A DNA stretch of 5,705 nt from an uncultured Lachnospiraceae bacterium (GTDB lineage: Bacteria > Bacillota > Clostridia > Lachnospirales > Lachnospiraceae). The DNA is taken from positions 1 to 5,705 of the forward strand of contig CAKRHL010000149.1 of assembly GCA_934338765.1 (NCBI GenBank), read 5' to 3'. A program made the position numbers and the translations under genes. Within the stretch, counting starts at the first letter, position 1, and every line of letters starts with the position of its first letter. Below, one piece after another: positions 3,696 to 5,705 of the stretch. The notes beneath the pieces are model-generated. The model ran no database searches, was not told the DNA's origin, and was given only the letters and a program-made list of their open reading frames with translations.

Positions 3696-5705
3696 CTACT
3701 CATTTCTATTATTTTCCTTCAAAGCTTCCACCATGTCAATCCTTGAAATTTTTCTTTTTTGAAAAAGAAGTGACAGCTCATAGGTAACCCAGGTAAGTAC
3801 AAAGCCGGTCATAAGTGCTTTCACCGTAAGCACCGGAGATAACATCATTCCATAATTTTCTATGGTATCCGAATACCCAACCTTTACAAAGGCATAGGCG
3901 ATCGGAATACCCAGCAAAAATCCGATACATACCAGAATGCGGTTGATATTCAGTACCCGGTTGGAAATCTCCTGTCTGCTAAAGCCAAGCACTTTCATCA
4001 CAGAAATGTTGACGGAGGTTTCCGATACGATCATGTTGATGATCAGATACAGTACAAATACACCAAGGACGATTCCCACAATTTCAAATATGATAATGAT
4101 CGCTTTCATTGGTCCCATAAGTTTTTCCATGGTGTCTGCCGTGACGGTCATTCTCGTTTCACTTGCCACCAGCTTCTTATCCAGAGTTAGTTTATCCTTA
4201 CTGATAATGCAGTTATATGCCCGGCCACCGACACCTGCGAGTTTTGTTGCATTTTTTCTTGAAGTGTACAGATAACAATGGGTATTGTCCTCTACAACAC
4301 CGCTGATGGTTACCTTATGCTTTTTCAGATCAGCAATATTATAAAATACAAATTTCTCTCCGGTTTTCACACCAAACGTCTCCGCTGCCGCACTGGTGAG
4401 ATAATATTTATCCAGATCCATTTTCCCCCCGTTTTCTGTCTGATCCGGAAAATATCCGGAATTTTCATCAATTCCCTGTGCTAAAAGCTGTACGGTACTC
4501 CCCTCTACCTCATAATAATTCTGGAATAATGTTTCACCCTTCTCCGGGGTGTCCTCCTGCAAAGAGTTCAGCCGGTATAAATAGTCATATTTTACAGAGC
4601 TGGTCAGTCCGTCCTTTAGTAGGGCATTCAGACTGTCACTCATGATCAGACCGGCAAGAATACAAAATGCGGCGATCGCAACACCAATGGTTGTCACGAT
4701 ACTTCTGCCCGGATGTCCGATCACGCTTCTGACCTTCATTTTTGTCTGTGTCTTCGCAGAGCTGTTTTTCATTACACCTACTGTTCTGCTGTCTTTTCCC
4801 GTATTGCGAAGCAGGTCAACCGGTAACTTTTTTAACAGCTTTGCGGATTGTATTGCAATCGCTGCGGAGTAAAGAAGTGCCGGTGCCACAAACGCAAGGA
4901 TGATCGAAGGGACATTATATGTCACCGTATAGACAAGCTTTTCAAAATCATATTCTATATAAAAACGACAAAGCAATCGGGTCACGGGGATTGCACATCC
5001 AATTCCAAGAATGCTTCCGATGATACCCGGGATCAGACCATACCGCACATAATGACCAATAATCTGCTTTCTGGAAAATCCCAGTGCAAGAAAAGTTCCC
5101 AGAAGATACTGCTCATTTTTAATATTTCTTCCAAGGACCATAACGATCAATGTAATGATAATGATAAACATAACCGGAGCGTATATGGTTGCCATGTTTG
5201 TAACGGCATCGCCCTCATTGACCGGCATGGAAATCCTTGTATTGGAGGTTGCTGCCAGATAGCTTGCGATCACATATTCTTTATTGAGCTTCTCCCGCAC
5301 CTTTTTGGAATTATCTTTTTGATACTTGATGGAATAGTAGCCGGTCTCGTCGGCATCAATCTGATCAAATTCCTGATCATTTACTACCATGACTGCAAAT
5401 TTTTCATTGTCAATGTAGCCGGAAAGCTTTTCAAGCATATAGATGTAATCGCCCTTTGTGGTATATGCGGATACCTCATAAGAATATTTTCCGGGAGAGA
5501 TCGTATCCCCCACCTTAATACCATGGATATCTGCAAAATCCTGCGTCAGAAGTGTTTCCCCCGTCCCCGGTTTCTTTCCATCTCTGATCTCGCACAGATT
5601 CAGTTTTTCCAGCATATCAAAGACGCGAAGCGTTGTTCCCTTTAAGTCCCCGCTTTTACATTTGATATCCTTATAACGGCTGTATTCAATCAGGACATCG
5701 TATTC
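3696..5705 (-). CDS. FtsX-like / MacB-type ABC transporter permease, 5' end outside window
   Basis: The reading frame is open from the window edge to the TAG stop, showing 669 residues; the Met at 5615 is internal because codons continue upstream without a stop (ending ...GTTLRVFDMLEKLN). The architecture is duplicated. An extracytoplasmic domain occupies about 1-165, then come three helices (about 171-192, 219-245, 264-288), a cytoplasmic linker, a helix (335-356), a second extracytoplasmic domain (about 360-530) and three helices (533-560, 587-608, 625-647). Each half carries the FtsX signature after its first helix: ALGFSRKQI (207-215) and VLGFSRQEI (572-580). This fits permeases of roughly 700-1100 residues that work with an ATP-binding protein, usually encoded just upstream, in peptide or lipid export or antimicrobial resistance. 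Substrate is unknown. The TetR gene follows after 35 bp. Confidence 0.92.
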   Translation of the reverse strand, partial: EYDVLIEYSRYKDIKCKSGDLKGTTLRVFDMLEKLNLCEIRDGKKPGTGETLLTQDFADIHGIKVGDTISPGKYSYEVSAYTTKGDYIYMLEKLSGYIDNEKFAVMVVNDQEFDQIDADETGYYSIKYQKDNSKKVREKLNKEYVIASYLAATSNTRISMPVNEGDAVTNMATIYAPVMFIIIITLIVMVLGRNIKNEQYLLGTFLALGFSRKQIIGHYVRYGLIPGIIGSILGIGCAIPVTRLLCRFYIEYDFEKLVYTVTYNVPSIILAFVAPALLYSAAIAIQSAKLLKKLPVDLLRNTGKDSRTVGVMKNSSAKTQTKMKVRSVIGHPGRSIVTTIGVAIAAFCILAGLIMSDSLNALLKDGLTSSVKYDYLYRLNSLQEDTPEKGETLFQNYYEVEGSTVQLLAQGIDENSGYFPDQTENGGKMDLDKYYLTSAAAETFGVKTGEKFVFYNIADLKKHKVTISGVVEDNTHCYLYTSRKNATKLAGVGGRAYNCIISKDKLTLDKKLVASETRMTVTADTMEKLMGPMKAIIIIFEIVGIVLGVFVLYLIINMIVSETSVNISVMKVLGFSRQEISNRVLNINRILVCIGFLLGIPIAYAFVKVGYSDTIENYGMMLSPVLTVKALMTGFVLTWVTYELSLLFQKRKISRIDMVEALKENNRNE

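Noticed and set aside
4848..5645. 265-codon open frame on the plus strand, rich in Cys, His and Lys
   Set aside because: It lies entirely opposite the FtsX-like permease, which has clear domains, and its composition is that of an antisense shadow without a recognisable domain.
1..5705. CRISPR arrays, tRNA or rRNA genes, insertion sequences
   Set aside because: No regularly spaced repeats, no tRNA-like cloverleaf stretches, no transposase frames and no terminal inverted repeats were seen on either strand.

Overview
The window is a tightly packed stretch of a low-to-medium G+C Gram-positive genome in which every supportable gene lies on the minus strand. Strong AGGAGG-type ribosome binding sites, short gaps, Clostridia-style protein families (an FtsX-like permease next to a TetR regulator, and an MPKNKFQ... 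DUF2798-like start) and mixed G+C suggest a Firmicute of the class Clostridia, probably a gut Lachnospiraceae. That placement is inferred from gene style, not from a marker gene.

Layout in transcription order (high to low coordinates): (1) 5705-3696, the 3' part of a large FtsX/MacB-type ABC transporter permease whose start lies outside the window; (2) 3660-3067, a TetR/AcrR-family repressor 35 bp behind it, probably the regulator of that transporter; (3) a 93-bp gap holding a near-consensus promoter (TTGACA, 16 bp, TAAAAT); (4) 2973-2656 and 2675-2247, overlapping genes for a minimal nucleotidyltransferase (GSx10DxD) and a HEPN protein (Rx4HxY), which together form an MNT-HEPN (MntA/HepT-like) toxin-antitoxin module; (5) 2205-1981, a small Lar-like zinc-ribbon protein; (6) 1942-749, a membrane-anchored alpha/beta-hydrolase (lipase-like) with a complete Ser-Asp-His set; (7) 729-199, a two-helix membrane protein with a beta-rich C-terminal domain; (8) a 145-bp intergenic region with an extended -10 promoter and a long hairpin that captures the next gene's ribosome binding site; (9) 53-1, the first 17 codons of a DUF2798-like membrane protein.

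Genes 4 to 7 have gaps of 41 bp or less and no visible terminator between them, so they may form one transcript driven from the promoter in front of the nucleotidyltransferase. The nucleotidyltransferase is expected to neutralise the HEPN RNase by modifying the tyrosine of its Rx4HxY motif. The Lar-like protein would fit an accessory or defence-related neighbourhood. Whether the lipase and the two-helix protein work with the toxin-antitoxin pair or merely sit next to it cannot be decided from this sequence.

Most worth a second look: the hairpin at 58-113, which looks both like an intrinsic terminator and like a ribosome-binding-site sequestering element; the gene set MNT-HEPN-Lar-lipase-2TM; and a three-codon mini-ORF placed directly before the lipase start.
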